Source: an uncultured Prevotellaceae bacterium (lineage in GTDB: Bacteria > Bacteroidota > Bacteroidia > Bacteroidales > Bacteroidaceae). From it: a stretch of DNA of 64,000 bases. The stretch lies in contig CACZGH010000021.1 in assembly GCA_902780635.1 (NCBI GenBank), positions 1-64,000 on the forward strand, given 5' to 3'. The first letter of the stretch is position 1; each line of letters begins with the position of its first letter. Position numbers and translations under genes: made by a program. The notes under the pieces are model-generated. The model ran no database searches and was not told the origin of the DNA. It worked only from the letters and a program-made list of their open reading frames with translations. Of the stretch, positions 25,923 through 34,779 are shown piece by piece.

Positions 25923-28214
25923 CTACAAATAACTTTTTTTGATCTTCTCGACATAGGCGTCGATGACGGCGACAGCGGTGATGCTGACCACGTCTCTGAC
26001 GCTGCTGCCATAGTCGGTGAAGTGGATGGGTTTGTTGAGGCCCATCTGTATGGGGCCGATGATCTCGATGTCGGGCTCCAATGCCTGTATCATCTTGTAG
26101 GATGACCGCGCACTGGTGAGGTTGGGGAAGATGAGCGTGTTGATCTCTTGTCCTTTCAAGTGGTTGAAGGGATACAGTTCATCACGCATCTCACGGTTGA
26201 GGGCGATACTCAGTTGCATCTCACCGTCGACAGGCAAGTCCGGACACTGCTCGTGGAGTTTGGCTACGGCGTTGCGCACCTTACGGCTCCCCTCCGATGT
26301 GTCGGAACCGAAATTGGAGTGGCTGATCAGGGCAATCTTAGGTTTCTCGTTGAAGAATCTGACCGCCGTGGCCGACAGTTTGGCGATGTCGACCAAGTCT
26401 TCTGCAGTGGGGTCATTGTTGATAAGGGTGTCGCCCACAAAGATGGTGCCGCGGTTGGAGTTGATGATGTGCATCGTGCCGAAATTGCGGTATTCCGGCC
26501 GTACACCGATGATTTCTTTCGCCACTTTCACCGTGTTGGAATATTTGGTGTAGAGACCCGTGATAAAGGCATCGGCGTCGCCGGTCTCCACCATCATCAT
26601 GCCGAAGTAGTTGCGCTCAAACATCTTGTCGTTGGCTTCCTCGAAGGTATAGCCGTCGCGCTGGCGCTTCTGCGTCAGGATACGCGCGTAACGTTCACGG
26701 CGCTCTGCCTCGCGGTCATGGCGCAGGTTGACAATCTCGATGCCGTCTAGACTCAATTCCAACTGGTTGGCCAACTTCTCTATACGCTCTTCATTGCCTA
26801 AGAGGATAGGGTAGCAGATTCCCTCTGCCTTGGCCTGTACGGCCGCTTTGAGCATTGTGGGATGCACTCCCTCGGCGAAGACCACCCGCTGTGGATGGGC
26901 ACGCGCCGTGTCGTAGAGTTTGCGTGTCACCTTGGTCTGCAGACCGAGCATCTGCCGCAAGTGGTTTTTGTAGTCGTCCCAGTCGGTGATGGTCTTGCGT
27001 GCCACCCCACTGTCTATCGCAGCCTTGGCCACGGCGGCAGAGACCTCAGTGATCAGTCGTGGGTCGACGGGTTTGGGGATGAAATAAGAGGGACCGAAGG
27101 TGAGGTTGTTGACTTTATACACATCATTGACCACATCGGGCACGGGCTGTTTGGCCAGGTCGGCGATGGCCAGTACGGCTGCCATCTTCATTTCTTCGTT
27201 GATGGCGCGGGCGTGCACGTCGAGAGCCCCTCTGAAGATATAGGGGAAGCCGATCACATTGTTGATCTGGTTAGGATAGTCGGAGCGACCTGTGGCCATC
27301 AGCACGTCGGGGCGGGAGTCCATGGCGTCCTCGTAGGAGATCTCAGGCTCAGGATTGGCCAGCGCAAACACGATGGGTGATGGAGCCATGGAGCGCACCA
27401 TGTCTTTGGACAGGATATTGCCTTTGGACAATCCCACAAAGACATCGGCGTCCTTGATGGCTTCCGCCAGGGTGTGCACGTCGCGGCGATCTGTGGCAAA
27501 GAATCGTTTCTGTTCGTTGAGATGTTCGCGGTCGCTGGTGATGACGCCTTTGGAGTCAAGCATCAGGATGTTTTCCTTGCGGGCACCTAAAGCCATATAC
27601 AGTTTGGTGCAGGAGATGGCGGCAGCACCGGCGCCGTTGACCACGATTTTCACCTGGCTGATGTCTTTCCCGTTGACCTCCAGCGCGTTTTTCAGTCCGG
27701 CGGCAGAGATGATGGCGGTGCCATGTTGGTCATCGTGCATCACAGGGATGTCGAGGCTCTTTTTCAGACGGTCCTCGATGTAGAAGCACTCCGGTGCCTT
27801 GATGTCCTCCAGATTGATGCCGCCGAAGGTGGGCGCGATTCGCTCCACGGCTTCGCAAAATTTCTCCGGGTCTTTCTCTGCCACTTCGATGTCAAAGACA
27901 TCGATACCACCATAAATCTTAAAGAGCAAGCCTTTGCCCTCCATCACCGGTTTGCCACTCAGGGCACCGATGTCGCCTAAGCCTAAGACGGCGGTGCCGT
28001 TGCTGATGACCGCCACTAGATTGCCTTTGTCCGTGTATTGGTACGCATCGTCTGCGTTTTGCTGGATCTCAAGGCAGGGGAATGCCACTCCAGGGGAATA
28101 GGCCAGACTCAAGTCTGTCTGTGTGCGGTAGGGCTTGGTGGGTTTCACCTCTATCTTACCGGGTCTGCCACTTTTATGATAGGCAAGGGCGGCCTCTTTT
28201 GAAATTTTCACCAT
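25923..28214 (-). CDS. maeB: NADP-dependent malic enzyme with phosphotransacetylase-like domain (MaeB type)
   Basis: ATG 28214 is preceded by GAGAGAA and is preferred to a TTG at 28229. The 763-residue protein has a malic enzyme N-terminal domain ([25 protein letters not shown]-like [23 protein letters not shown]), an NAD(P)-binding domain ([12 protein letters not shown]), and from about residue 430 a phosphate acetyltransferase-like domain ([24 protein letters not shown]) that is regulatory in known MaeB enzymes. It decarboxylates malate to pyruvate in the cytoplasm with NADPH formation. The rel gene lies 19 bp upstream on the same strand, so they may share a transcript. Confidence 0.92.
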   Translation of the reverse strand: MVKISKEAALAYHKSGRPGKIEVKPTKPYRTQTDLSLAYSPGVAFPCLEIQQNADDAYQYTDKGNLVAVISNGTAVLGLGDIGALSGKPVMEGKGLLFKIYGGIDVFDIEVAEKDPEKFCEAVERIAPTFGGINLEDIKAPECFYIEDRLKKSLDIPVMHDDQHGTAIISAAGLKNALEVNGKDISQVKIVVNGAGAAAISCTKLYMALGARKENILMLDSKGVITSDREHLNEQKRFFATDRRDVHTLAEAIKDADVFVGLSKGNILSKDMVRSMAPSPIVFALANPEPEISYEDAMDSRPDVLMATGRSDYPNQINNVIGFPYIFRGALDVHARAINEEMKMAAVLAIADLAKQPVPDVVNDVYKVNNLTFGPSYFIPKPVDPRLITEVSAAVAKAAIDSGVARKTITDWDDYKNHLRQMLGLQTKVTRKLYDTARAHPQRVVFAEGVHPTMLKAAVQAKAEGICYPILLGNEERIEKLANQLELSLDGIEIVNLRHDREAERRERYARILTQKRQRDGYTFEEANDKMFERNYFGMMMVETGDADAFITGLYTKYSNTVKVAKEIIGVRPEYRNFGTMHIINSNRGTIFVGDTLINNDPTAEDLVDIAKLSATAVRFFNEKPKIALISHSNFGSDTSEGSRKVRNAVAKLHEQCPDLPVDGEMQLSIALNREMRDELYPFNHLKGQEINTLIFPNLTSARSSYKMIQALEPDIEIIGPIQMGLNKPIHFTDYGSSVRDVVSITAVAVIDAYVEKIKKSYL

Positions 28215-28233
28215 AATGTATTCTCTCAATTAT

Positions 28234-30441
28234 TCATAACCGTTCTACTTGTTTCACGCCTCTCACCGTGCGCAGCTTCTTGATGAGCTGGTCCAGTTTG
28301 GAGGTGTCTTCCAACATCACTTCGAGGATGCCGCCAAACAGGCCATCGTGGCTGTCGATGTTGATGGAGCGCATGATGATTTTCTCCTCTTTGGAAATGA
28401 TGCTGGTGATGTTGTTGACGATACCGATATCGTCATTGCCCACCACACGCAGGGTAATGGAATACTGCGAACTGCCTTTGCCGCTCCATTTCGCCTTGAC
28501 GATACGGTAGCCGAAACGTTGGCGCAAGGCGGGGGCGTTGGGGCAGTCGGTGCGGTGTATCTTGATGCCGCCATTCACTGTCACAAAGCCGAAGATGGGG
28601 TCGCCATAGATAGGATGGCAGCATTTGGCCAACTGATAGTCGATGCCTTTGAGGTTGCGGTCGATCACCAGCACATCCTCGTTTTTGCGCAGCATCTCCT
28701 CTTCGGGATTTTCGTAGCTGAACTCCTCGGCGCTGCGGGTGGGAGCCACCGGCGCATTGCCATGTTCGAAATTGTATACCTCGATATATTTCTCTACGAT
28801 CTCGTTGAAGTCGAGCTTGTCCTCTGCCAGTTGTTTATAGAAGTCGCGCGTCTCCTTAAAACCCATTTTCTTGATGAGATGAGCCATGGTCGACTCTTCC
28901 ATCTCCATCTTCCTGTTCTTAAAGCGTCGCTCCAGCATCTCTTTGGCGTAAAGGCCTTCCTTCACCTGCGTCTCTTTCAGTGCCAGACGGATCTTTGACT
29001 TCGCACGCGAGGTCTTTACGATGTGAAGCCAGTCTTGCTTGGGACGCTGGTTGTTGGAGGTGAGGATCTCCACCTGGTCGCCGCTGTGCAGTTCTTCTCT
29101 CACCGGCACCATCTTGCCGTTGATGCGGCCGCCCACGCAGCGGTTGCCCACATTGGAGTGGATATGGTAAGCAAAGTCGAGGATGGTAGCACCTTTGGGA
29201 AATTTGAGCAGGTCTCCTTTGGGGGTGAAGACAAAGACCTCGTCTTCGTAAAGGTCCATCTTAAACTGGTCCATCATCTGCAGGTCGTCATTGCTCTCGA
29301 GGGCAGCACGGATGTTGTTGAGCCACTCGTCGATGCCCGACTCGCCCTTGATACCCTTGTAACGCCAGTGGGCTGCCACTCCTCGTTCTGCGATCTCGTC
29401 CATGCGCTCTGTCCTGATCTGCACTTCCACCCATTTGTTCTCAGGTCCGAGCACGGTGATATGCAGACTCTCATAGCCGTTGGATTTGGGCACCGACAGC
29501 CAGTCGCGCATACGTTTGGGGTTGGGCTGATACATGTCGGTGATGATGGAGTAGGTCTGCCAGCACTGCATTTTCTCTTTCTCCAAGGGGGAGCCGAGGA
29601 TAATGCGGATGGCGAAAAGGTCGTAGATGCCCTCGAAGCCACACTTCTGCTTCTTCATCTTCTGCCAGATGCTGTGGATGCTCTTGGTGCGGCCTTTCAT
29701 ATGAAATTTCAGGCCCGCAGCTTGCAACTTCTCCTCGATGGGGCCGATAAACCGCTCGATGTAGGCGTCGCGGGAGCGTTTGGTGGCATTCAGCTTGTCT
29801 TTGATCATGTAATAGGCGTCGTGCTCCAGATACTTCAGACTGAGGTCCTCCAACTCGCTCTTCAGTTTGTATAAGCCCAACTTATGGGCGAGTGGTGCAT
29901 AGAGATACGACGCTTCTTCCGACACCCTGCGCTGCGCTTCAAGTTGGTCGGTGTCACGTATCTGACGCATCAGGTTCACCCTGTCGGCTATCATGATGAG
30001 GATCACGCGCATGTCTTCGGCAAAGGAGATGAGAAGATTGCGGAAATTCTCACTCTCCACGACGGGATTCTTTCTGTAGAGTTCCTGTATGCGTGTTAAG
30101 CCTCTGATGATATGTGCCACTCCCTCGCCATATTCCTTGGCGATTTGCTCCAGCGAGAGGGTATGGTGCGCCTGACAGGAATAGAGGATGATGGCCATCA
30201 CTCCATCTCGTCCAAGCCCTGTCTCCTCGATGGTGATTTGCGCCGTCTGAAGTCCGAAAAGGATGGGGTCGAGACCGAAAATGTTGGGTTGGAGCTGCGC
30301 TTCATCCAGCGTCTGGGTGATCAGCGTCTGGATGCGAGTCAAATCATCAGGTCGCAGCAAATCGCCACTGATATGATTCAAATGGTCGATCTTTTCAAAA
30401 ATCACCATTCTCTCTGTATCTGTATGATTGTTTTGATCCAT
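28234..30441 (-). CDS. RelA/SpoT-family (p)ppGpp synthetase, hydrolase site degenerate
   Basis: The 735-residue protein has the long RelA/SpoT layout: N-terminal HD-like domain (to about 190), synthetase domain (about 230-370; GRTKSIHSIWQKM, YDLFAIRIIL, SNGYESLHITV, VEVQIRTERMDEIAE), TGS domain (VFVFTPKGDLLKFPKG), helical region with a conserved Cys-Cys-His-Pro (AKCCHPIYGDP), and a C-terminal ACT domain. In the HD domain the metal-binding His-Asp pair of hydrolases (LLHD) is replaced by ILYS, and the first His by Asp (GLDPILFG). The synthetase residues are intact. It should therefore make but not degrade (p)ppGpp. Ribosome association is expected from the TGS and ACT parts. Confidence 0.88.
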   Translation of the reverse strand: MDQNNHTDTERMVIFEKIDHLNHISGDLLRPDDLTRIQTLITQTLDEAQLQPNIFGLDPILFGLQTAQITIEETGLGRDGVMAIILYSCQAHHTLSLEQIAKEYGEGVAHIIRGLTRIQELYRKNPVVESENFRNLLISFAEDMRVILIMIADRVNLMRQIRDTDQLEAQRRVSEEASYLYAPLAHKLGLYKLKSELEDLSLKYLEHDAYYMIKDKLNATKRSRDAYIERFIGPIEEKLQAAGLKFHMKGRTKSIHSIWQKMKKQKCGFEGIYDLFAIRIILGSPLEKEKMQCWQTYSIITDMYQPNPKRMRDWLSVPKSNGYESLHITVLGPENKWVEVQIRTERMDEIAERGVAAHWRYKGIKGESGIDEWLNNIRAALESNDDLQMMDQFKMDLYEDEVFVFTPKGDLLKFPKGATILDFAYHIHSNVGNRCVGGRINGKMVPVREELHSGDQVEILTSNNQRPKQDWLHIVKTSRAKSKIRLALKETQVKEGLYAKEMLERRFKNRKMEMEESTMAHLIKKMGFKETRDFYKQLAEDKLDFNEIVEKYIEVYNFEHGNAPVAPTRSAEEFSYENPEEEMLRKNEDVLVIDRNLKGIDYQLAKCCHPIYGDPIFGFVTVNGGIKIHRTDCPNAPALRQRFGYRIVKAKWSGKGSSQYSITLRVVGNDDIGIVNNITSIISKEEKIIMRSINIDSHDGLFGGILEVMLEDTSKLDQLIKKLRTVRGVKQVERL

Positions 30442-30493
30442 ATAAATGAGGCTCTTATCCTATATTATGATACGACATTTCCAATAATCTAGG

Positions 30494-30501
30494 CAAAGTT
30501 A
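30494..30501 (-). promoter_or_regulatory. -7 box of the rel gene
   Basis: TAACTTTG followed by C on the minus strand, 53 bp before the ATG at 30441. Confidence 0.5.
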
Positions 30502-30523
30502 CATTTTTTTTCCCATATCATTC

Positions 30524-30552
30524 TTGTATTTAAGAAAAAAACACTAAATTTG
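30524..30552 (+). promoter_or_regulatory. promoter of the DUF4301 gene
   Basis: TTG at 30524-30526, 18 bp, then TAAATTTG at 30545-30552. The ATG at 30640 is 88 bp downstream, leaving a leader of about 80 nt. Confidence 0.5.
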
Positions 30553-30639
30553 CCTAAATTATCACATTGTATTAAATCTAACATTATAAAAATCATCAAC
30601 TATCGCCTTAAAAACTCATTAACTTAAAAGCTTATATTT

Positions 30640-32157
30640 ATGTTATCACAACAAGACCTACAACAAATTGCCTCGAAAGGTATCACCGAGGAAAAAATCG
30701 CTATGCAACTGGATGAATTCAAGACTGGATTCCCATTCCTGAAACTGGAAGCTGCCGCTGCCATCGGAAAAGGCATTGTCGCTCCCGACGCTGATGAGCG
30801 CAAGGCTTATATCGATGCGTGGAATGCTTATAAGGCAGAGGGCAAGCAGATCGTGAAATTCGTGCCTGCCTCTGGCGCTGCAAGCCGCATGTTCAAAGAC
30901 ATGTTCGCATTTGTCTCAGCAGACTATGATGTGCCTACCACCGACTTTGAGAAGAAGTATTTCGACAACATCAAGAAGTTCGCTTTTTATGAGGCTCTTA
31001 ACGAGCAGTGCATCAAAAACGAGGGCAAGAATATCGACCAACTGATAGCCGATGGCAATTATAAAGCAGTGGCTGCCAATATGCTGCAGGCCAAAGGCTT
31101 GAACTATGGCCAACTGCCAAAGGGACTTTTGCTCTTCCACAATTATGAGGATGGACCACGCACACCGATGGAGGAACATCTGGTGGAGGGCGCCTTGTAT
31201 GCTGCCAGCAATGGTGAGGCTAATGTTCATTTCACCGTCAGCCATGAGCACATGCAGCTGTTTGAGGCCAAGGTGGAGGAGAAAATGGACAAGTATGCCC
31301 AGTGCTATGGCATCAAATACAACATCTCTTTCTCAGAGCAGAAACCCAGCACTGACACCATCGCCGCTAACCCCGACAACACACCATTCCGCACCGAGGA
31401 TGGCCAGCTCCTGTTCCGTCCGGGTGGCCATGGCGCACTGATTGAGAACTTGAATGAGATCAGTGCCGATGTCATCTTCATCAAGAACATCGACAATGTG
31501 GTTCCTGACAGACTGAAGGGCGACACAGTAGACTACAAGCAAGTGATCGCAGGTGTGCTGGTGACACTGCAGAAGAAAGCCTTTGACTATCTGAAAGTGC
31601 TTGACAGCGGCAACTACGACCATGAGAAACTGGAGGAAATCATTCGCTTCGTGCAGCGTGACTTGTGCTGTCGCAAGGCAGACATCAAGGAACTGGAGGA
31701 TGCTGACCTCGTGATCTATCTCCGCAAGAAGCTCAACCGACCCATGCGCGTCTGTGGTGTGGTGAAGAATGTGGGCGAGCCTGGTGGTGGCCCATTCCTC
31801 ACTTACAATCAGGATGGCACAGTGAGCCTGCAGATCCTGGAGAGCAGCCAGATAGACAAGTCGAATGCCGAATATCAGAAGATGTTCACTGAGGGTACAC
31901 ACTTCAACCCCGTCGATTTGGTTTGCGCTGTGAAAGACTATCAGGGCAACGCCTTCAATCTGCCAGAATATGTTGACAAGACCACCGGCTTTATCAGCAG
32001 CAAGAGCAAAAACGGCAAAGAGCTGAAAGCCCTCGAACTCCCTGGCCTCTGGAATGGCGCCATGAGCGACTGGAACACCATCTTCGTAGAGGTACCCCTC
32101 TCCACTTTCAATCCAGTCAAGACCGTCAACGACCTGCTGCGTGAGCAACATCAGTAG
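30640..32157 (+). CDS. DUF4301 protein, nucleotidyltransferase-like
   Basis: The 505-residue cytoplasmic protein belongs to DUF4301, a Bacteroidota family without assigned function. Two blocks recall UDP-sugar pyrophosphorylases: FVPASGAASRMFKDMF near residue 70, where glycine- and Arg-Met-containing loops bind the nucleotide, and LLFRPGGHGALIENLNEI followed by ADVIFIKNIDNVVPD near residue 265, which parallels the PPGHG and SNIDN elements of UGPase enzymes. I infer a nucleotidyl transfer or sugar-nucleotide role from this. RPMRVCGVVKNVGEPGGGPF is a further conserved-looking segment. It is a single gene with its own promoter. Confidence 0.8.
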   Translation: MLSQQDLQQIASKGITEEKIAMQLDEFKTGFPFLKLEAAAAIGKGIVAPDADERKAYIDAWNAYKAEGKQIVKFVPASGAASRMFKDMFAFVSADYDVPTTDFEKKYFDNIKKFAFYEALNEQCIKNEGKNIDQLIADGNYKAVAANMLQAKGLNYGQLPKGLLLFHNYEDGPRTPMEEHLVEGALYAASNGEANVHFTVSHEHMQLFEAKVEEKMDKYAQCYGIKYNISFSEQKPSTDTIAANPDNTPFRTEDGQLLFRPGGHGALIENLNEISADVIFIKNIDNVVPDRLKGDTVDYKQVIAGVLVTLQKKAFDYLKVLDSGNYDHEKLEEIIRFVQRDLCCRKADIKELEDADLVIYLRKKLNRPMRVCGVVKNVGEPGGGPFLTYNQDGTVSLQILESSQIDKSNAEYQKMFTEGTHFNPVDLVCAVKDYQGNAFNLPEYVDKTTGFISSKSKNGKELKALELPGLWNGAMSDWNTIFVEVPLSTFNPVKTVNDLLREQHQ

Positions 32158-32163
32158 ACCTTT

Positions 32164-32232
32164 GGCAGTTGACAATTGACAGTTGACAGTTGACAGTTGA
32201 CAGTTGGCAGTTGACAATTGACAATTCACAAT
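32164..32232. repeat. 7-bp tandem repeat (AGTTGAC)n
   Basis: About ten degenerate 7-bp units (AGTTGAC, AATTGAC, GGCAGTT variants) follow directly on the DUF4301 stop codon. Four consecutive units are identical, so the array could change length by slippage. Confidence 0.75.
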
Positions 32233-32330
32233 TACAATGCGAGCCCCCCTCCGTTTGGAAGAGGGCTCGTCATTTGATAGCATATCCTCAAAGACCTACG
32301 AGGCCTTTAGTTTGTCCCCTGGATGTTCCG

Positions 32331-32432
32331 TATGCTGCTATATCATAGCAGCCACTCAAGCATGTCCTCTATGCAGCCATATCATAGCAGCTACTCAAGC
32401 ATGTCCCTATGCTGCCATATTATAGCAGCCTC
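32331..32432. repeat. three tandem 38-39-bp repeats, each with a hairpin
   Basis: Units begin near 32331, 32370 and 32408. Each holds GCTGCTAT-ATC-ATAGCAGC or a variant, then ACTCAAGCATGTCC in the first two. The last unit runs into the stop codon of the ACT gene. It lies between convergent genes and may end transcription on both strands. Confidence 0.75.
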
Positions 32433-32830
32433 TAGAGGATCACACACCCGGTGTCAGAGAGCACCTGCTCACATTTTTCTATGTCAGAGGGCTTAATGAC
32501 AAACTGGGCCAGGTCGCCTTCAGAGAAGGCATACATGTAGTTGATGTCGATGTTGGCGGCGGCAAGACTCTCCAGTACAATGGAGAGTGAACCGGGGCGG
32601 TCGGGACTTTGTATACACACCACATCGGTGAGAGAGACGGCGAAGTTGGCTTCGTTGAGCACCACCACAGCTCGCTCCAGGTCTGAGACAACGATGCGCA
32701 TGATGCCAAAGTCGGGGGTCTCTGTCATGGAGAACGCCTTCATGTTGATGCCTTTGTCACCTAATGTCTTGGCTACTTTTGCAATACGTCCTGGCCTGTT
32801 CTCTAAGAACAATGAAATCTGTTTGGTCAT
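32432..32830 (-). CDS. double ACT-domain protein
   Basis: The 132-residue protein holds two ACT domains: residues 3-65 (QISLFLENRPGRIAKVAKTL, GINMKAFSMTET) and 70-130 (VCIQSPDRPGSLSIVLESLA, NIDINYMYAF). ACT pairs bind amino acids and control enzyme activity. It follows the phenylacetate-CoA ligase gene after 22 bp, an arrangement I know from other Bacteroidales and anaerobes, so it probably senses an aromatic or branched amino acid for this pathway. It is cytoplasmic. The stop codon is covered by the 38-bp repeat array. Confidence 0.85.
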   Translation of the reverse strand: MTKQISLFLENRPGRIAKVAKTLGDKGINMKAFSMTETPDFGIMRIVVSDLERAVVVLNEANFAVSLTDVVCIQSPDRPGSLSIVLESLAAANIDINYMYAFSEGDLAQFVIKPSDIEKCEQVLSDTGCVIL

Positions 32831-32852
32831 AGTTGAAGGGTATTTGAGGTGA

Positions 32853-34154
32853 TTATTTAAGGATTCGGTTGTCGATCACATGCTTTGACTTGCCTTGGCT
32901 GCGGGCGATGCTTCCTGGCTCCATCAGTTTCACGTCGGCCTTGATGGAGATGACGCTCTTCAACTTGTCGGCCAGTGACTTGCGGAGTTCAAACATACGT
33001 CCGATATCATCGGAGAAGTAGTCTTTGCGCACCTCGACCTGCACTTGCATGGTGTCGAGGTTGCCTTTGCGGTCCACCACGATCATATACTGTGGCTCAA
33101 ACTGCTTCAGCGACAGGATGACACTTTCTACCTGCGACGGGAACACATTGATACCGCGGATGATGAGCATGTCGTCTGAACGGCCCATCACAGGACCCAT
33201 CCGCACGGAGGTGCGGCCACAGTCGCAGACACCGTCCATCAGATAGCACAGGTCGCGGGTGCGGTAGCGCAACAGCGGCATACCTTCTTTGGTCAGAGTG
33301 GTGAACACCAGTTCGCCCGTCTCACCCTTTGGCAGTGGCTCAAGCGTGTCAGGATTGATGATCTCTGGATAGAAGTGGTCTTCGCAGATATGAGAGCCGT
33401 GCTGGGCCTCACACTCGTATGACACGCCAGGACCGCAGATCTCGCTCAGACCATAGAGGTTGTAGCCCTTCAGGTTGAGGCGCTCCTGTATCTGTTCTCT
33501 CATCTTGTCGGTCCAGGGCTCAGCGCCGAAAGCGCCGATACGCAGGTTGAGGTCTTCCTTGCGCATGCCTATCTTCTCCATGGTCTCTGCCAGGTGCAAG
33601 GCGTAGGAGGGGGTACAGGCGATGCCGGCCACGCCTAAGTCCTTGATGAGTTTCAGGTGTTTCTCGGTGTTGCCAGTGGAGGCGGGTACGACAGCGGCAC
33701 CGATGCGCTCCACACCATAGTGGGCACCCAGACCGCCAGTGAACAGACCATAACCATAGGAAACAGAGAAGGTGTCGCCACGGCGCACACCGTAGGCTGT
33801 CAGTGCCCGCGCCATACCCTCGGCCCAGATCTCCAGGTCACGGCGTGTATAGCCCACGATGGTGGGATTGCCGGTGGTGCCTGATGAGGCGTGTACCCTG
33901 ACAATCTCTGACTGTGCGGCCGCCTGCAGACCGCATGGGTAATTATCGCGCAGGTCTTGCTTGGTGGTGAAAGGCAACTTGACGATGTCGTCGATGCTCT
34001 CAATGTCGCCTGGGTCGACGTCCATCGCCTGCATCTTCTCTCTGTAGAAAGGCACGTTGCGATACACCAGTGCCACTAACTTTTGCAGCCGCTTGCTTTG
34101 GAGATGATGCATCTCGTCGCGGCTCATACATTCCTTGTTTTTGTTCCAGATCAT
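32853..34154 (-). CDS. paaK: phenylacetate--CoA ligase (aryl-acid activating)
   Basis: The 433-residue adenylate-forming enzyme carries HASSGTTGNPTIVGYT near residue 93 (the phosphate loop), SYGYGLFTGGLGAHYG, IGAFGAEPWTDKMR, NLYGLSEICGPGVSYECE and the hinge GRSDDMLIIRGINVFPSQVE, with the C-terminal MQVQVEVRKDYF. This is the PaaK branch. It makes arylacetyl-CoA from the acid, CoA and ATP, or runs in reverse to make ATP from arylacetyl-CoA formed by indolepyruvate:ferredoxin oxidoreductase. The latter is common in anaerobes. It is grouped with a PaaI-like thioesterase upstream (42 bp) and an ACT protein downstream. Confidence 0.92.
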   Translation of the reverse strand: MIWNKNKECMSRDEMHHLQSKRLQKLVALVYRNVPFYREKMQAMDVDPGDIESIDDIVKLPFTTKQDLRDNYPCGLQAAAQSEIVRVHASSGTTGNPTIVGYTRRDLEIWAEGMARALTAYGVRRGDTFSVSYGYGLFTGGLGAHYGVERIGAAVVPASTGNTEKHLKLIKDLGVAGIACTPSYALHLAETMEKIGMRKEDLNLRIGAFGAEPWTDKMREQIQERLNLKGYNLYGLSEICGPGVSYECEAQHGSHICEDHFYPEIINPDTLEPLPKGETGELVFTTLTKEGMPLLRYRTRDLCYLMDGVCDCGRTSVRMGPVMGRSDDMLIIRGINVFPSQVESVILSLKQFEPQYMIVVDRKGNLDTMQVQVEVRKDYFSDDIGRMFELRKSLADKLKSVISIKADVKLMEPGSIARSQGKSKHVIDNRILK

Positions 34155-34196
34155 GTTCTCCTTTTTAAAGGGTTATTATTGGTTTCATTTTGTTGT

Positions 34197-34598
34197 TTAT
34201 ACCAATGCCGGGGCGTTGCGTTTCCTGTAGCCGCTGGCTGTCAGAACGGCAAGCAGCATGCCGTCACCATCAGTGACCCTCACTTCCGCAAAGGGGAGGG
34301 CCTTGTGGTCGAATATCTCATGGGCCTCGGCCCGCAGTCTCATCCCCTTGGTGGCGGCGCGCAGAATAGTGATATTGGCGGTGACGGTCACTGTCGGGAT
34401 GCCGTGTGAGTTGGTGGCACAGGCGAAAGCCAGGTCGGCCAACGTGAAAAACACGCCACCTTGACAAAACTGGGCACCATTGAGATGCCGGTCGTCAACG
34501 GTCATTTCCACGATGGCGTGCCCCTCTTCGAGCAAGGTGATTTCCATCCCGGCGTTCGAGGCGAAGTGGTCTCCCGCAAAATATTCTTTTAGCGTCAT
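34197..34598 (-). CDS. PaaI-type hotdog thioesterase
   Basis: The 133-residue protein is a single hotdog fold: DDRHLNGAQFCQGGVFFTLADLAFACATNSHG has the PaaI pattern in which H/N, G-G and the Asp on the following helix line the active site, and TVTANITILRAATKGMRL forms the second half. PaaI enzymes hydrolyse stalled aryl-CoA thioesters. As first gene of PaaI-PaaK-ACT it may relieve CoA sequestration. There is no signal peptide. The promoter is at 34633-34640. Confidence 0.87.
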   Translation of the reverse strand: MTLKEYFAGDHFASNAGMEITLLEEGHAIVEMTVDDRHLNGAQFCQGGVFFTLADLAFACATNSHGIPTVTVTANITILRAATKGMRLRAEAHEIFDHKALPFAEVRVTDGDGMLLAVLTASGYRKRNAPALV

Positions 34599-34632
34599 GG
34601 GTAAAAATGAGTACTTTATTGATAAAACGCGG

Positions 34633-34640
34633 CAAAATTA
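34633..34640 (-). promoter_or_regulatory. -7 box of the PaaI-PaaK-ACT operon
   Basis: TAATTTTG followed by C on the minus strand, 35 bp before the ATG at 34598. Confidence 0.55.
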
Positions 34641-34779
34641 CACATTTTCATTGACATATTATCATAAAATCAATAAAATTTGTGACAAATTTTTATTTTG
34701 CGACAGTCTTCTATGCAAAAAGATGACCTCCAGTCTCTTCTTTTCACAATAAAATGAAGGGTGATACGTTATTATAGTA

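Noticed and set aside
29023-29874. 283-codon frame opposite the rel gene
   Set aside because: It lies wholly inside the conserved RelA/SpoT frame and shows no known motif; high GC at third positions of rel leaves the opposite frame open.
32331-32432. CRISPR array
   Set aside because: The units are direct tandem copies without unique spacers of constant length, and no cas gene is present.
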